Shown here: in pieces, positions 62,523 to 64,000 of the stretch
Position numbering within the stretch: position 1 is the stretch's first letter
How the letters are laid out: each line of letters begins with the position of its first letter
Assembly (NCBI RefSeq): GCF_000517405.1
Contig: NZ_CP006568.1
Coordinates: 1,240,001-1,304,000, forward strand
Direction: 5' to 3'
Length of the DNA stretch: 64,000 nucleotides
From: Candidatus Sodalis pierantonius str. SOPE
GTDB taxonomy: Bacteria > Pseudomonadota > Gammaproteobacteria > Enterobacterales > Enterobacteriaceae
The notes under the pieces: generated by a model
The model's database searches: none
What the model was told of the DNA's origin: nothing
What the model saw: only the letters and a program-made list of their open reading frames with translations
Position numbers and translations under genes: made by a program

Positions 62523-64000
62523 ATGAATAAAGAAATTCTGGCTGTTGTTGAGGCAGTGTCCAACGAGAAAGCCGTCCCGCGGAAAAAGATTTTCGAGGCG
62601 TTAGAGACGGCACTGGCCACGGCAACGAAGAAAAAATACGAACAGGAAATCGAAGTCCGCGTCAGCATCGACCGCAAATCGGGGGATTTCGATACCTTCC
62701 GCCGTTGGCTCATCGTGGACGAAGTGACTCAGCCCACCCGGGAAATCACCCTGGACGCGGCGCAATTTGACGACCCTGAGGCGCAGCTTGGCGGCTACAT
62801 CGAAGATGAAATTGAATCGGTAGTGTTTGACCGTATTACCACCCAGACTGCCAAGCAAGTCATCGTGCAAAAAGTGCGTGAAGCCGAGCGGGCGATGGTG
62901 GTCGATCAGTTTCGCAGTCATGAAGGTGAAATCGTCACCGGCGTAGTGAAAAAAGTTAACCGGGACAGCATCAGTCTCGATCTGGGCAGCAATGCCGAAG
63001 CGGTGATCGGCCGTGAAGACATGCTGCCGCGTGAAAATTTCCGTCCCGGCGACCGTATTCGCGGCGTGTTATATTCTGTGCGTCCGGAAGCGCGCGGCGC
63101 GCAGCTGTTTGTCAGCCGGTCGCGGTCGGAGATGCTGGTAGAGCTGTTCCGCATTGAAGTGCCGGAAATCGGCGAAGAAGTGATTGAAATCAAGGCCGCC
63201 GCCCGCGATCCGGGCTCACGGGCGAAAATCGCCGTGAAGACCAACGACAAGCGTATTGATCCGGTCGGCGCCTGCGTCGGCATGCGCGGCGCGCGCGTCC
63301 AGGCGGTGTCCAGCGAATTGGGCGGTGAACGCATCGATATCGTGCTGTGGGATGACAACCCGGCCCAGTTCGTTATTAACGCCATGGCTCCTGCCGATGT
63401 CGCCTCCATCGTGGTGGACGAGGACAAGCACACCATGGATATCGCGGTAGAAGCGGGCAATCTTGCCCAGGCTATCGGCCGCAACGGGCAAAACGTCCGG
63501 CTGGCTTCCCAGCTTAGCGGCTGGGAGCTGAACGTAATGACGGTAGAGGATCTGCAGGCAAAACATCAAGCTGAAGCCCATGCGGCCATCGATATCTTTA
63601 CCCGCAATCTGGATATCGATGAAGAGTTCGCCGAGGTACTGGTGGAGGAAGGTTTCTCATCTCTTGAGGAGCTGGCCTACGTACCGATAAACGAACTGCT
63701 GGAAATTCAAGGGCTCGATGAAGATACGGTGGAAGCGCTGCGCGAACGGGCGAAGAATGCGCTGACCACGCTTGCCCTGGCGCAGGAAGAGAATCGCGGC
63801 GCGGGCGTACCGGCTGAAGACCTGCTGGGTCTGCCTGAACTTGAGCGCGACATGGCGTTCAAGCTGGCGGCGCGTGGTGTTTGTACGCTGGAAGATCTTG
63901 CCGAACAGGGTGTCGACGACCTGTCAGATATTGAAGGGCTGAGTAGTGAAAAAGCCGGCGAGCTGATTATGGCCGCGCGCAATATTTGCTGGTTTGGCGA
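62523..64000 (+). CDS. nusA: Transcription termination/antitermination factor NusA (partial, cut by the window edge)
   Basis: RNAP-binding factor for pausing, termination and rRNA antitermination. From ATG 62523 (RBS GAGGCAACTAGG): N-terminal RNAP-binding domain (about residues 1-125), S1 (about 135-200), KH1 and KH2 (about 225-345; GACVGMRGARVQAV and AIGRNGQNVRLAS), then two acidic AR repeats. The sequence stops in LIMAARNICWFGD, which in E. coli is within two or three residues of the end, so almost the whole gene is present: 492 complete codons. Confidence 0.97.
   Translation, partial: MNKEILAVVEAVSNEKAVPRKKIFEALETALATATKKKYEQEIEVRVSIDRKSGDFDTFRRWLIVDEVTQPTREITLDAAQFDDPEAQLGGYIEDEIESVVFDRITTQTAKQVIVQKVREAERAMVVDQFRSHEGEIVTGVVKKVNRDSISLDLGSNAEAVIGREDMLPRENFRPGDRIRGVLYSVRPEARGAQLFVSRSRSEMLVELFRIEVPEIGEEVIEIKAAARDPGSRAKIAVKTNDKRIDPVGACVGMRGARVQAVSSELGGERIDIVLWDDNPAQFVINAMAPADVASIVVDEDKHTMDIAVEAGNLAQAIGRNGQNVRLASQLSGWELNVMTVEDLQAKHQAEAHAAIDIFTRNLDIDEEFAEVLVEEGFSSLEELAYVPINELLEIQGLDEDTVEALRERAKNALTTLALAQEENRGAGVPAEDLLGLPELERDMAFKLAARGVCTLEDLAEQGVDDLSDIEGLSSEKAGELIMAARNICWFG

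Overview
The window is a 64 kb piece of an enterobacterial chromosome (Gammaproteobacteria). Nearly every gene is the ortholog of an E. coli K-12 gene in the familiar local order: nnr-tsaE-amiB-mutL-miaA-hfq-hflX-hflK-hflC, purA-rnr-rlmB, rpsF-priB-rpsR-rplI, ytfB to mpl, and ispB-rplU-rpmA-yhbE-obgE-dacB-greA-yhbY-rlmE-ftsH-folP-glmM-secG-leuU-metY-rimP-nusA. The coding DNA is GC-rich, there are two insertion sequences, and many otherwise well-conserved genes carry one or a few fresh-looking lesions (hflX, bsmA, ytfK, ytfL, fbp, mdh, yhbE, dacB, yhbY). This fits a recent insect endosymbiont of the Sodalis type. The genus is my inference from family resemblance and decay pattern, not from a search.

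Layout. 1-10.6 kb: the amiB/mutL/hfq superoperon, intact except for hflX. 10.6-14.4 kb: an accessory island between hflC and yjeT with several very small cysteine-rich ORFs, a degenerate IS256-family element inserted between two of them, and no E. coli counterpart. 14.4-21.2 kb: yjeT, purA, rnr, rlmB, a damaged bsmA and yjfP; nsrR is missing between purA and rnr. 21.3-22.8 kb: the S6/PriB/S18/L9 operon. 22.86-25.44 kb: an IS21-family element with terminal repeats and a 5-bp target duplication. 25.5-41.2 kb: ytfB, fklB, cysQ, ytfJ, ytfK, ytfL, msrA, tamA, tamB, ytfP, ppa, fbp, mpl. At about 41.3 kb synteny with K-12 jumps to yhcN-argR-mdh, and at about 44-46 kb to a regulatory cluster (two paralogous Mu-type HTH proteins around Ner-like SfsB) followed by ispB and the rplU-nusA block, which runs off the right edge within the last codons of nusA. 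Between obgE and dacB (50.1-53.0 kb) lies a second accessory insertion: the frameshifted remains of a large protein with a HEISH zinc-protease-like motif.

How the genes work together. The window is dominated by translation and RNA maintenance (miaA, tsaE, hfq, rnr, rlmB, rlmE, rimP, nusA, obgE, ribosomal proteins), envelope biogenesis and quality control (amiB, hflKC, ftsH, tamAB, glmM, ispB, mpl, secG) and central metabolism (purA, folP, ppa, fbp, mdh). The damaged genes fall mostly in gluconeogenesis/TCA (fbp, mdh), peptidoglycan trimming (dacB), stress or nitric-oxide response (ytfK, bsmA, absent nsrR) and transport (ytfL, yhbE), which is a plausible loss set for a host-restricted bacterium. 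Five of the six point nonsense lesions found are amber (TAG); this is listed as a finding with its caveats.
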